Of a stretch of DNA of 64,000 nt, positions 50,888-59,373 are shown piece by piece. The stretch is from Arthrobacter sp. ISL-95 (GTDB taxonomy: Bacteria; Actinomycetota; Actinomycetes; Actinomycetales; Micrococcaceae), in assembly GCF_018613695.1 (NCBI RefSeq), contig NZ_JAGGPR010000009.1, positions 62,001-126,000 of the forward strand. Reading direction: 5' to 3'. A program made the translations under genes and the position numbers. The stretch's first letter is position 1. Each line of letters begins with the position of its first letter. The notes beneath the pieces are model-generated. The model made no database searches and was not told the origin of the DNA. It saw only the letters and a list, made by a program, of their open reading frames with translations.

Positions 50888-52393
50888 ATGTCAACTGCAC
50901 CAAAGACGGTCCAGTCGAAAGAAACGTCATCCCTGAGTGAAAAGGGACTGAAAGCCGGATCGGTGGGCCTGATCGGCGCCGTCGTGATCGGTGTTTCCTG
51001 CATCGCGCCCGCCTATACGCTCACAGCGGCCCTGGGCCCCACCGTGTCCGAGGTGGGCGTGCACCTGCCCGCCATCTTCCTGGTGGGCTTCATCCCCATG
51101 CTGCTGGTGGCGCTTGGCTACCGCGAACTGAACAATGCCATGCCCGACGCCGGAACCTCCTTCACGTGGGCAACGCGCGCCTTTGGTCCGTGGATCGGTT
51201 GGATGGGTGGCTGGGGGCTGATCGCGGCAACCATCATCGTGCTGTCCAACCTCGCTGCCGTGGCCGTGGACTTCTTTTACCTGATGCTGGCGCAGATATT
51301 CAGTAACCCCTCATTGGGGGAGCTCAGCAAGATTCTGCCCCTGAACATCGCCACCACACTGGTGTTCATTGCCTTGGCTTGCTGGATTTCGTATCGCGGT
51401 ATGGAGACCACCAAGGGCGTCCAGTACGTGCTGGTGGCCTTCCAGTTGCTGGTTCTGGGCTGGTTCGCTGTCTCGGCGTTCGCCCACGTAGCAAACGGCA
51501 CGGCGTTCGACGCCACCGCCATTTCACCGGATTGGTTCAACCCGTTTGCCGTGGATTCCTTCTCCTCGTTCGCTGCGGGTGTGTCTCTCTCCATCTTCAT
51601 TTACTGGGGCTGGGACGTCACCCTCACCATGAACGAGGAGACCAAGAACCCGGAGAAGACACCCGGCCGCGCAGCGACCATCACTGTGCTGGTTATCGTG
51701 ATCATCTACATGACCATTGCACTGGCTACCCTTTCCTTCGCTGGCGTTGGCGAGACCGGATTGGGTGCTGGCAACCCGGAGAACCAGTCCAGCATCTTCG
51801 CCGTACTGGCCGGTCCTGTGATGGGTCCTTTTGCGATCCTCATGTCTTTGGCCATTCTGAGCAGTTCCGCCGCATCCTTGCAGTCGACGTTCGTTTCCCC
51901 GGCACGCACCATGCTGGCCATGGGCCATTACCGCGCCATCTCGCCAAAGTTCGGCAAGATCAGCCCCACCTACAAGTCGCCCAGCTTCGCGACCATTGCG
52001 GCCGCGATCGCTGCCGCGGCGTTCTACGTGATCACGCGGACAGTGTCCGAGAACGCACTGTGGGACACCATCACCGCCCTGGGCATGATGATCTGCTTCT
52101 ACTACGGAATTACGGCGCTGGCTTGCGTCTGGTTCTTCCGGGCCGAGGCTTTCCGTGGTGCGCGGGCGTTCTTCTTCAAGTTCCTGGCGCCGTTGCTGGG
52201 CGGGGTGATCCTGCTGGTTATGTTCGTCAAGACGGCCATGGACTCGATGGACCCGGAGTATGGCTCGGGATCATCCGTGGGTGGCATTGGCTTGGTGTTT
52301 GTGCTGGGAATGGGCGTGATCCTGCTCGGCGTGGTGGTCATGCTGGTGATGTATAGGCTGCGTCCGGAGTTCTTCAAGGGCAAAGTGTTGTAG
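50888..52393 (+). CDS. APC-family amino acid/polyamine permease
   Basis: Amino acid-polyamine-organocation permease with about twelve hydrophobic segments over 501 residues. It starts MSTAPKTVQSKETSSLSEKG and soon shows VGLIGAVVIGVSCIAPAYTL, the usual first helix, with a GTSFTWATRAFGPWIGWMGG loop. 23 bp after the Usp gene. Its location downstream of putrescine oxidase suggests putrescine uptake. Confidence 0.9.
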   Translation: MSTAPKTVQSKETSSLSEKGLKAGSVGLIGAVVIGVSCIAPAYTLTAALGPTVSEVGVHLPAIFLVGFIPMLLVALGYRELNNAMPDAGTSFTWATRAFGPWIGWMGGWGLIAATIIVLSNLAAVAVDFFYLMLAQIFSNPSLGELSKILPLNIATTLVFIALACWISYRGMETTKGVQYVLVAFQLLVLGWFAVSAFAHVANGTAFDATAISPDWFNPFAVDSFSSFAAGVSLSIFIYWGWDVTLTMNEETKNPEKTPGRAATITVLVIVIIYMTIALATLSFAGVGETGLGAGNPENQSSIFAVLAGPVMGPFAILMSLAILSSSAASLQSTFVSPARTMLAMGHYRAISPKFGKISPTYKSPSFATIAAAIAAAAFYVITRTVSENALWDTITALGMMICFYYGITALACVWFFRAEAFRGARAFFFKFLAPLLGGVILLVMFVKTAMDSMDPEYGSGSSVGGIGLVFVLGMGVILLGVVVMLVMYRLRPEFFKGKVL

Positions 52394-52414
52394 CTCTTTG
52401 CTCTCACCTCCGTC

Positions 52415-52436
52415 GAGGTGACGTATATGTCACCTC
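52415..52436. terminator. Hairpin between convergent permease and membrane-protein genes
   Basis: GAGGTGAC, loop GTATAT, GTCACCTC form an 8-bp perfect stem (extendable by C-G at 52414/52437). It covers the stop of the minus-strand gene and follows the permease stop by 21 bp. No T-run, so its role as a bidirectional terminator is tentative. Confidence 0.55.
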
Positions 52437-52987
52437 GGCGAGGGTAGCGCGGGAACACCTGCTGCCCGTTCGGCGGTGGCGAGGGCCTCGGCGAGACGCT
52501 CGACGGCGGCACAATAGTCAGTCCCGGCTGTCACCTTGCAGTACTCGGCCTCCCGCATGGCCCGCGTCAGTGCCGCTGTTTCGGCAGTCCTGACGTCCGT
52601 CATGGCCGGAAAGTCGATGGTCCGCGCAGGATCCAGCTCGTATTGGCGCCACTGCTCCAGAATGCTTTCGTGGCGGGCTGCGTCGTCCGGGAAACCAGCA
52701 CGACGGCGGGGCTCGGCTGCATGGATCCGTTCCACTCTGCGGACGCTGAGGAGCGTTCCTGCCACGGTGGCGATGCCGACGAAAATCATGATGAGCCCGG
52801 CCGGAGACCATTGCACGGCAGGGACGAGAATGGCGGGAAGAATCACCACCATGCCACCGAACACGTCCCAGAAGACGCCGTCCGGCTCCGGGCCGCGGCC
52901 GTAGGTCAGTTTCCTGTGCAGGACGTAAGTAGTTGCTGCGGTGGCAAGAACAAGAGCTACACCCCACAGGAGCATCATGGCGGGCAT
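52430..52987 (-). CDS. Hypothetical membrane protein
   Basis: No family recognised. Three hydrophobic segments at about 4-20, 42-60 and 64-80 lie near MMLLWGVALVLATAATTYV, VFGGMVVILPAILVPAVQ and GLIMIFVGIATVAGTLLSV. A soluble tail of about 100 residues, rich in Ala/Glu/Arg with VRTAETAALTRAMREAEYCK, follows. GGAGGTGG lies just upstream of ATG 52987, so the start is well supported. 185 residues. Convergent with the permease gene. Confidence 0.75.
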   Translation of the reverse strand: MPAMMLLWGVALVLATAATTYVLHRKLTYGRGPEPDGVFWDVFGGMVVILPAILVPAVQWSPAGLIMIFVGIATVAGTLLSVRRVERIHAAEPRRRAGFPDDAARHESILEQWRQYELDPARTIDFPAMTDVRTAETAALTRAMREAEYCKVTAGTDYCAAVERLAEALATAERAAGVPALPSPR

Positions 52988-53091
52988 CGGACCACCTCCA
53001 GGCGACTTCGCTGCTTTGAATTCAGTATGCGCCAGCGCCTGCCTGGGCGCGAGGGGTTAGGTTGTCGGACCCGGGGCGTAGCCTAGGCAGC

Positions 53092-53475
53092 ATGAGACTG
53101 AAAATGTGCAGCATCCACGTCAAGGACCCCGCAACAGCCCACGTTTTCTACACGGAGACCCTCGGCTTCGAGACTCTGATGGCCATGCCCGAGTACAACC
53201 TGTTCATCATCAAGGATCCCGGCGCGGAGAACAGCACGTCGCCGGGGCTTTTGCTGGAGCCCAGTGACAACCCCATCGCGTCCAACTATATGAACGCACT
53301 CCATGAGTCCGGCCTGGCCGCCATTACGTTTGGCGTTCCCGATGTTCAGGCCGAGTATGAGCGTTTGACTGCCGCCGGTGTGAAGTTCCAAGGCGAGCCC
53401 TCTGAGGATCCTTCCGGCGTCAGCGCAGTCTTCGACGACGGTTGCGGCAACTTCATCCAGCTCCACCAGGACTGA
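53092..53475 (+). CDS. VOC-family protein (glyoxalase/bleomycin-resistance fold)
   Basis: Vicinal-oxygen-chelate fold protein of 127 residues: CSIHVKDPATAHVFYTETLG at the N-terminus and DGCGNFIQLHQD at the end provide the usual metal-ligand positions (His and Glu/Gln). ATG 53092 is used; an upstream start at 53062 adds ten residues without support. Monocistronic, closed by a strong terminator. Substrate unknown. Confidence 0.87.
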   Translation: MRLKMCSIHVKDPATAHVFYTETLGFETLMAMPEYNLFIIKDPGAENSTSPGLLLEPSDNPIASNYMNALHESGLAAITFGVPDVQAEYERLTAAGVKFQGEPSEDPSGVSAVFDDGCGNFIQLHQD

Positions 53476-53484
53476 GCTTAAACA

Positions 53485-53518
53485 GTTGTGGCCGGGACCC
53501 GCTGGTCCCGGCCACAAC
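53485..53518. terminator. Bidirectional terminator
   Basis: A perfect 15-bp stem, GTTGTGGCCGGGACC, loop CGCT, GGTCCCGGCCACAAC, sits between the VOC gene and the convergent DUF5997 gene. Confidence 0.85.
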
Positions 53519-53528
53519 TTGCTAAGAC

Positions 53529-53978
53529 TTACGCGTGATCGCGCTTGGAGGTCTTCGGAGCATCGCGCTTAGCAGCGGCGTTGTCCCGGGCTTCCTTGGT
53601 GGCGGCCTTCTTGGCAGCTTCATCCTTGACGCGCTGCGCCTCGGAGCGGACAGCAGCGTGGGTGGCGCGCTCGGTGACCAGCCACTGCGGCGGAGCCTGC
53701 AGCAGCTCGGTGATTTCCGCCGTCGTGAGCGCATCCTCCACGCCGCCGCGGGCGAGGCCGCTGATGGAGATGTTGAGCTTGTGCGCGACTACCGGCCGCG
53801 GGTGCGGGCCGTTGCGGCGCAACTCGGTCAGCCACTCCGGCGGGTTGGCCTGAAGTTCTGCGAATTCTTCACGGGAGATGGACGAATCCTGGAACTCCTG
53901 GGGTGTCGCGGGCAGGTAGATGCCGAGTTTCTTGGCAACTGTTGCCGGCTTCATGGACTGGGAGTTCGAGGACGTCAT
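53529..53978 (-). CDS. DUF5997-like protein
   Basis: Protein of 149 residues that I recognise as DUF5997-type from its start TVAKKLGIYLPATPQEFQ and two related segments (EFAELQANPPEWLTELRRNG and EITELLQAPPQWLVTERATH). VAHKLNISISGLARGGV resembles a helix-turn-helix. The last 45 residues are Lys/Ala/Arg-rich. It diverges from the LysR-type sensor gene with only 33 bp between starts. Function unknown. Confidence 0.75.
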   Translation of the reverse strand: MTSSNSQSMKPATVAKKLGIYLPATPQEFQDSSISREEFAELQANPPEWLTELRRNGPHPRPVVAHKLNISISGLARGGVEDALTTAEITELLQAPPQWLVTERATHAAVRSEAQRVKDEAAKKAATKEARDNAAAKRDAPKTSKRDHA

Positions 53979-54011
53979 GCTTCAAGGGTATCTGGCCGGT
54001 ACTGTGAGTGT

Positions 54012-54737
54012 GTGCCAGACGCTGAAGAATCCGCCGAAACAACCGAACCCCTAGCCGGTCTCCGCTTCGCCTACGTTGCGGGTGTGACGCCTGGGAAGTG
54101 GATTCGGCGTTGGGAGGAGCGGATGCCGAACTTCCCGTTGCACTCGTTCATGTCCGACGACGCCGCTCAGGTTTCGGTGTTGCACGACGGTTTGGCTGAC
54201 CTCAGCTTTGTTCGGTTGCCGGTGGACCGCGAGGGCCTGAACGTCATTCCCTTGTATGAAGAGCAGCCCGTGGTGGTGGCTCCGAAAGGGCACGAGATCT
54301 CAGTGTTTGAAGAGGTGGCCGTCGATGATCTTTCGGAGGAGAACTTCCTAGACATCGACGAAATGGGTGGGCCGGACATGGCCCTCCAAGTAGTTGCATC
54401 CGGCGCGGGGTTGGCAATACTGCCCATGTCCGTGGCGCGTCACCTGAACGTAAAAGACACGGTCATGCGGCGCCTGACCGGTGCTCCCGTTACGCAGATC
54501 GGCTTGGCGTGGCTTGTTGGAACCGACAGCCCCGTGATCGAAGAATTCATCGGGATTGTGCGTGGGCGGACAGCTCAGAGCTCCCGTCAGCCTTCAGCCC
54601 AGCAGGAAAAACCCAAGAAGGCACCCAAGCCCGATCGTCGTGGCGGTGGCCCCAAAAAGCCGGCAGTCGCGCAGCGCTACGCCCCCAATCCGGACAAGGG
54701 CCGCGGCAAGGGTTCACGCAAGAAGGGCAAGCGCTGA
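54012..54737 (+). CDS. LysR substrate-binding domain protein without HTH
   Basis: The sequence FAYVAGVTPGKWIRRWEERM to VARHLNVKDTVMRRLTG fits a LysR-type ligand-binding domain, but the usual N-terminal winged helix-turn-helix is missing. GTG 54012 gives 241 residues; the frame is open further upstream but runs antisense to the DUF5997 gene. The last 55 residues are basic and low in complexity (QQEKPKKAPKPDRRGGGPKK). Diverges from the DUF5997-like gene. Confidence 0.78.
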   Translation: MPDAEESAETTEPLAGLRFAYVAGVTPGKWIRRWEERMPNFPLHSFMSDDAAQVSVLHDGLADLSFVRLPVDREGLNVIPLYEEQPVVVAPKGHEISVFEEVAVDDLSEENFLDIDEMGGPDMALQVVASGAGLAILPMSVARHLNVKDTVMRRLTGAPVTQIGLAWLVGTDSPVIEEFIGIVRGRTAQSSRQPSAQQEKPKKAPKPDRRGGGPKKPAVAQRYAPNPDKGRGKGSRKKGKR

Positions 54738-55436
54738 CTATTCGCCGTGGATGGCGCTCTGCTGCTGTTCTGAACGGTTGAGGTAGGCAAGGAGAAGGTC
54801 TCCGGCGGACTCGAGCTCGCCCGCTTCCAAAGCTGAGCAGATCTGCTCATTTTCCCTCAGCCAATCGCTGTAGAAGTGGGCGTTCAAGGTGGCTTTGTGA
54901 AAGTAGAGCCGCATCTCGGCCAGGATCTGCGCCATGATCGTGTTCAAGCGGCTGCTCTCGGCCAGGGCGACGATTGCCCCGTGGAAATGCTGGTTTGCGC
55001 TGCCCAGGCCTTTATTGTCGTTGGCATCTGCTGCCCGCTTGCCTTCCTCGACGGCGGCCCTAACGGCGGCGATGCGTTCCGGAGAGCCACCCGCACGGAT
55101 GGAACTGACCTCGATGGCGCGGCGAACCGTGTAGACATCATGGATGTCGCCTGCTTCAAGCGTGGCTACGAAGACGCCCTTATTCGGCTGACGGAGGAGT
55201 AGCCGCTCACCGGCCAGCTCGGCGAATGCTTCGCGAACGGTATTCCGGGAGACGCCCAGATCCTCGGCAATGGTGGCTTCGGTCAGTTTGGCGCCCGGCA
55301 CCAGGAAACCTTCGGCCAATTGGTACCGCAGTTCCTGGGCGACTCTCTCGGCAACGGACGGAACTCTCATGCGGACCCGGGCCCGGGCGCTGTCAATGCC
55401 GGCATGTTCGCTTTTTTCCTGATCTACACCGGCCAT
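54738..55436 (-). CDS. GntR/FadR-family regulator of the oxoprolinase operon
   Basis: Winged-helix regulator: ELRYQLAEGFLVPGAKLTEA and LGVSRNTVREAFAELAGE, then an FCD domain with QHFHGAIVALAESSRLN. 232 residues. Divergent from pxpA, with a perfect 21-bp palindrome at 55474-55494 between the starts. It probably represses the pxp operon and itself, with an oxoproline-like or related inducer (inference). Its stop touches that of the LysR-type gene. Confidence 0.88.
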   Translation of the reverse strand: MAGVDQEKSEHAGIDSARARVRMRVPSVAERVAQELRYQLAEGFLVPGAKLTEATIAEDLGVSRNTVREAFAELAGERLLLRQPNKGVFVATLEAGDIHDVYTVRRAIEVSSIRAGGSPERIAAVRAAVEEGKRAADANDNKGLGSANQHFHGAIVALAESSRLNTIMAQILAEMRLYFHKATLNAHFYSDWLRENEQICSALEAGELESAGDLLLAYLNRSEQQQSAIHGE

Positions 55437-55473
55437 GACACCAAAATTACACGATTGCCGAAAATTAGGATCG

Positions 55474-55494
55474 CTGGATTGTTGAACAATCCAG
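55474..55494. promoter_or_regulatory. GntR operator of the pxp operon
   Basis: Perfect 21-base palindrome: CTGGATTGTT and AACAATCCAG around a central G. The inner TTGTTGAACAA is typical of FadR-subfamily sites. It lies 52 bp before pxpA and 38 bp before the GntR start. Confidence 0.82.
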
Positions 55495-55545
55495 CAGATT
55501 GATGCATCCTAGATGTAACGCACATCACGAGGCAGGGATCACATC

Positions 55546-56304
55546 ATGGCAGTCATCGATCTGAACAGCGACGTCGGAGAGTCTTTCGGGCGCTGGACGC
55601 TCGGTGATGACGCGGCCATCTTTGAGTCCGTATCCAGTGCCAACGTTGCGTGTGGATTCCACGCCGGCGACCCCAGCGTCATCCGCAGCACCTGCGAAAA
55701 GGCGGTTGAGGCCGGCGTCGTTATTGGCGCCCATGTCGGCTACCGCGATCTCGCTGGTTTCGGCCGCCGCTTCATGGACATCGATCCCGTTGAACTGGCT
55801 GACGACGTGGTTTATCAAATTGGTGCGCTCCAGGCGTTGGCCGCCACTGCCGGGGCCAGCGTCCAGTACGTGAAACCCCATGGCGGCCTCTACAACGCGA
55901 TCGTCAAGCACACAGCCCAGGCCCGCGCCGTCGTACAAGCCGTGAAGTCGGTTGACCCCAACCTTCCGATCCTTGGCCTCCCCGGTTCCGAGGTCCTGCG
56001 CCTCGCCGAGGAAGCCGGCCTTCGGGGAGTTCCCGAAGCCTTCGCGGACCGCGCTTACAACCCGGACGGAACATTGGTTTCGCGCTCCCAACCCGGCGCT
56101 GTTCTTCATGGCCCCCAGGAAGTGGCTGAACACGTCCTGCGCATGGCAACCGAACAGTCCGTCAGGACCATTGACGGTTCCATCCTGAAAATCCGCGCAG
56201 AGAGCATCTGCGTGCATGGTGACTCACCCGGAGCCGTGGCAATGGCTACCGCAGTGAAGTCCGCTCTGGGCGATGCCGGCGTAACTGTCGGCTCGTTCCT
56301 CTAG
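55546..56304 (+). CDS. pxpA: 5-oxoprolinase subunit PxpA (LamB/YcsF family)
   Basis: Subunit of the bacterial ATP-dependent 5-oxoprolinase, which opens 5-oxoproline (pyroglutamate) to glutamate. It starts [20 protein letters not shown] and has [40 protein letters not shown] and [13 protein letters not shown], all YcsF family hallmarks. 252 residues. First gene of the operon pxpA-MHS transporter-pxpBC-biotin carboxylase. Confidence 0.95.
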   Translation: MAVIDLNSDVGESFGRWTLGDDAAIFESVSSANVACGFHAGDPSVIRSTCEKAVEAGVVIGAHVGYRDLAGFGRRFMDIDPVELADDVVYQIGALQALAATAGASVQYVKPHGGLYNAIVKHTAQARAVVQAVKSVDPNLPILGLPGSEVLRLAEEAGLRGVPEAFADRAYNPDGTLVSRSQPGAVLHGPQEVAEHVLRMATEQSVRTIDGSILKIRAESICVHGDSPGAVAMATAVKSALGDAGVTVGSFL

Positions 56305-56351
56305 CTCCATCAAGGCTCTGCACCACAACCCTCATCCCCCCGGAGGACATC

Positions 56352-57701
56352 ATGACCAGCACCAACAATGCAGCCAAGGCAGTGACAAGGAAGCCACCGC
56401 CCGGCGCCATCAAAGCGTACGTAGCCAGCCTCACCGGAACGTCGCTTGAGTACTACGACTTCGCCATCTACTCCGTGGCCTCGGCCCTCGTGTTCCCCAA
56501 GATCTTCTTCCCGGGCAACGACGAATTCGTGGCGTTGCTGCTCTCCTTCTCAGCATTTGCAGTGGGTTACTTGGCCCGACCTATTGGTGGCGTCATCTTC
56601 GGGCGTCTGGGCGACAAGATTGGCCGCAAGTACGTCCTGGTCTTCACGCTCGTCCTGATCGGTGCGGCTACGGTCCTCATCGGTGCACTGCCTGATTACT
56701 CAGTGATCGGCGTCGCGGCACCCACCATTCTTGTGCTGCTGCGTCTGGCCCAGGGCATTGGCGTGGGCGGAGAATGGGGCGGCGCGGTGCTGCTGTCCAG
56801 CGAATTCGGCGACCCCAACAAGCGCGGCTTCTGGTCCTCTGCAGCCCAGATCGGCCCGCCCGCCGGCAACCTCATGGCCAACGGTGTCCTCGCTATTCTC
56901 GCCGCTTCCCTGAGTGAAGAGGCCTTCCTCTCCTGGGGCTGGCGCGTGGCCTTCCTGGCTTCCGCGCTCCTGGTGGGATTCGGTCTGATCATCCGGCTCA
57001 AGCTTGAAGAAACCCCTGTATTCAAGGCCATCCAGGCCCACGGTGACCGTCCCAAAGCTCCCATCAAGGAAGTCTTCACCACTCAACCCAAGGCTTTGGT
57101 AGCCGCAGCACTTTCCCGTGTTTGCCCTGACATCCTCTATGCGCTGTTCACGGTGTTCGTTGCTGTTTATGCCACCAAGGAACTGGGCATGACCACCGGC
57201 AACGTTCTGTCCGCCATCCTGATCGGCTCTGCCTTCCAGCTCTTCCTGATCCCGGCGGCCGGTGCGCTCACGGACCGCGTCAATCGTCGCTGGGTTTACG
57301 GCATCGCCGCAGCTGCAACCGCGGCTTACATTCCCCTTTTCTTCTTGATGATCCAAGGCAAGTCCGTAGTGATGCTGACAATCGGCACCGTGATCGGCCT
57401 GGCTCTCCACGCCTTCATGTACGGCCCGCAGGCGGCTTTCATTACCGAGCAGTTCCCGGCAAGGCTCCGTTACGCCGGCAGCTCCTTGGCTTACACCCTG
57501 GCCGGTGTCATTGGTGGAGCCGTTGCTCCCATCATCTTCACCGCGCTCTACGGGGCAGCTGATGGTGGCTGGTACCTGATCGCCGTGTACATCCTCGTTG
57601 CCTCTGTTGTCACGATCGTCGGCATGCTCCTCGGCCGTGACCCCAAGCCGGAAGAAGATGTCCGACTGATTCAGGGAACCCACGCTCAGCCGGCGGCGTA
57701 G
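56352..57701 (+). CDS. MHS-family major facilitator transporter
   Basis: Metabolite:H+ symporter-type MFS protein with twelve hydrophobic segments over 449 residues. The signatures GTSLEYYDFAIYSVASALVF, RPIGGVIFGRLGDKIGRKYV and GIGVGGEWGGAVLLSSEF are typical of the MHS group. GGAGG lies 5 bases before ATG 56352. Its position between pxpA and pxpBC suggests import of the oxoprolinase substrate. Confidence 0.93.
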   Translation: MTSTNNAAKAVTRKPPPGAIKAYVASLTGTSLEYYDFAIYSVASALVFPKIFFPGNDEFVALLLSFSAFAVGYLARPIGGVIFGRLGDKIGRKYVLVFTLVLIGAATVLIGALPDYSVIGVAAPTILVLLRLAQGIGVGGEWGGAVLLSSEFGDPNKRGFWSSAAQIGPPAGNLMANGVLAILAASLSEEAFLSWGWRVAFLASALLVGFGLIIRLKLEETPVFKAIQAHGDRPKAPIKEVFTTQPKALVAAALSRVCPDILYALFTVFVAVYATKELGMTTGNVLSAILIGSAFQLFLIPAAGALTDRVNRRWVYGIAAAATAAYIPLFFLMIQGKSVVMLTIGTVIGLALHAFMYGPQAAFITEQFPARLRYAGSSLAYTLAGVIGGAVAPIIFTALYGAADGGWYLIAVYILVASVVTIVGMLLGRDPKPEEDVRLIQGTHAQPAA

Positions 57702-57707
57702 CGAACA

Positions 57708-59366
57708 ATGGAAACCGTGATGCACACACCCACAGCCAAGAGGGTTCGCTCCGTCAGGCCCGTGGGCACCCGTGCCGTGCTGGCCGAATTGGACGGTCTC
57801 CAGGATGTCCTCGCGCTGCAGGACATGCTCAACAAGTCCCCGCTCCCCGGGCAAGTGGACGTTCTTGCCGCCGCAGAAACGGTGATGGTGGTTGGTGAAT
57901 CCGCGGCTGCCACCCGCGCCATCGGCGCACGGCTCATGGAGTTGGAACTGATGGTGCCGGAGGTCACTGACTCCGGCCTGGTAATCATTGATACCGTGTA
58001 CGACGGCGACGACCTGGCCGACGTCGCGGAGCTCACCGGACTGAGCGCGGACGGTGTCGTAGCAGCTCATACGGGCCAGATCTGGACGGTCGCCTTCGCT
58101 GGCTTTGCACCAGGCTTCGGCTACATGGTGGGCGAAAACGAGGTTCTCACAGTTCCACGGCGATCTTCCCCGCGCACGGCTGTTCCCGCTGGATCGGTGG
58201 CTCTCGGTGGACAGTACTCCGCCGTCTACCCCCGCCGGTCTCCAGGGGGTTGGCAGCTGATTGGACGCACCGGTGCAAGGATGTGGGACTTGGGCCGGGC
58301 ACAACCGGCGCTTGCCAGGCCCGGTGATCGGGTTCAGTACCGGGCAGTCCGCGAAGTTGTTACTGCTGGAGCCTCGGTTGCCGGCGAGCCCGAAAAGGAG
58401 CACCACCCTGAGTCCGGCCTTCAGATTCTCAACCCGGGTGCGCAGAGCCTGATCCAAGACCTCGGCCGTCGGGGCTATGGTCCGTTGGGTGTCTCTGCTG
58501 CCGGAGCCCTGGACCGGGCTTCCCTGCGGCGGGCCAACCGGCTGGTGGGGAACGCTCCTTCCGCTGCGGCCATCGAATCGGTCAACGGGGGCCTCACAGT
58601 GGAAGCTGTTGGCGACCAAGTAGTTGCTGTGACAGGTGCGCACGTCACGCTGACTATCGAGTCGCCGTCGTGGTTAGGGTCCGACGACGGCGCCGACCAG
58701 CCGGGTGCCATTCGAACCGTCCCCATGGCAGCCCCGTTCGCGTTGCTGGACGGCGAAGTACTCACCTTGGGTGCTCCGGAGTCGGGGTTCCGGAACTATG
58801 TGGCTATCCGTGGCGGAGTGGATGTCCCGGAGGTGCTGGGTAGTCGCTCGGCGGACACCATGAGTGGGATCGGACCGGCACCACTGGCCATCAGGCAGGT
58901 CCTCGCTGTCGGTGACGACACGGCCTCCACCGCAGTTGGGGCCCCCGAATTGCAGCCGGACTTCCCAGGAGTGGGGGTTACGGTGCTGGACGTAGTTCCT
59001 GGGCCGCGTGCCGACTGGTTCAATTCAGAAGCACTCGATTCCCTCTGCGCCCAGGAATGGCTGGTCACTCCCCAGTCCAACCGTGTGGGCATGCGCCTGG
59101 ATGGCACACCGCTGAAGCGCACGCGGGAGGGGGAGCTTGCCAGCGAGGGCACCATGGCTGGAGCCCTCCAGATTCCGCCTGCTGGATTGCCCGTCCTGTT
59201 CCTGGCCGATCACCCCATCACCGGCGGCTATCCGGTGATTGGTGTGGTTCGTGACGAACACCTTGATCTCGCCGCACAGGTCCCCATCGGCGGAAAGATC
59301 CGCTTCCGGCTCGTTCCGGATGCCCCGAGCTTCACCACGACTTTTACGAAGACCCCAGAGAAGTGA
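57708..59366 (+). CDS. PxpB-PxpC fusion (KipI-KipA type), 5-oxoprolinase
   Basis: Single protein joining two normally separate subunits. Residues about 12-215 are PxpB/KipI (AHS1), with [17 protein letters not shown] and [20 protein letters not shown]. Residues about 228-545 are PxpC/KipA (AHS2), with [29 protein letters not shown] and [13 protein letters not shown]. It starts 7 bp after the transporter stop. 552 residues. The same two domains form the carboxyltransferase part of urea carboxylase, which matters because a biotin carboxylase follows immediately. Confidence 0.93.
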   Translation: METVMHTPTAKRVRSVRPVGTRAVLAELDGLQDVLALQDMLNKSPLPGQVDVLAAAETVMVVGESAAATRAIGARLMELELMVPEVTDSGLVIIDTVYDGDDLADVAELTGLSADGVVAAHTGQIWTVAFAGFAPGFGYMVGENEVLTVPRRSSPRTAVPAGSVALGGQYSAVYPRRSPGGWQLIGRTGARMWDLGRAQPALARPGDRVQYRAVREVVTAGASVAGEPEKEHHPESGLQILNPGAQSLIQDLGRRGYGPLGVSAAGALDRASLRRANRLVGNAPSAAAIESVNGGLTVEAVGDQVVAVTGAHVTLTIESPSWLGSDDGADQPGAIRTVPMAAPFALLDGEVLTLGAPESGFRNYVAIRGGVDVPEVLGSRSADTMSGIGPAPLAIRQVLAVGDDTASTAVGAPELQPDFPGVGVTVLDVVPGPRADWFNSEALDSLCAQEWLVTPQSNRVGMRLDGTPLKRTREGELASEGTMAGALQIPPAGLPVLFLADHPITGGYPVIGVVRDEHLDLAAQVPIGGKIRFRLVPDAPSFTTTFTKTPEK

Positions 59367-59373
59367 GTATTTG

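Noticed and set aside
56700..58643. 647-codon antisense frame across the MHS transporter and pxpBC
   Set aside because: Antisense to two clear genes in an operon; explained by codon bias in high-GC DNA.
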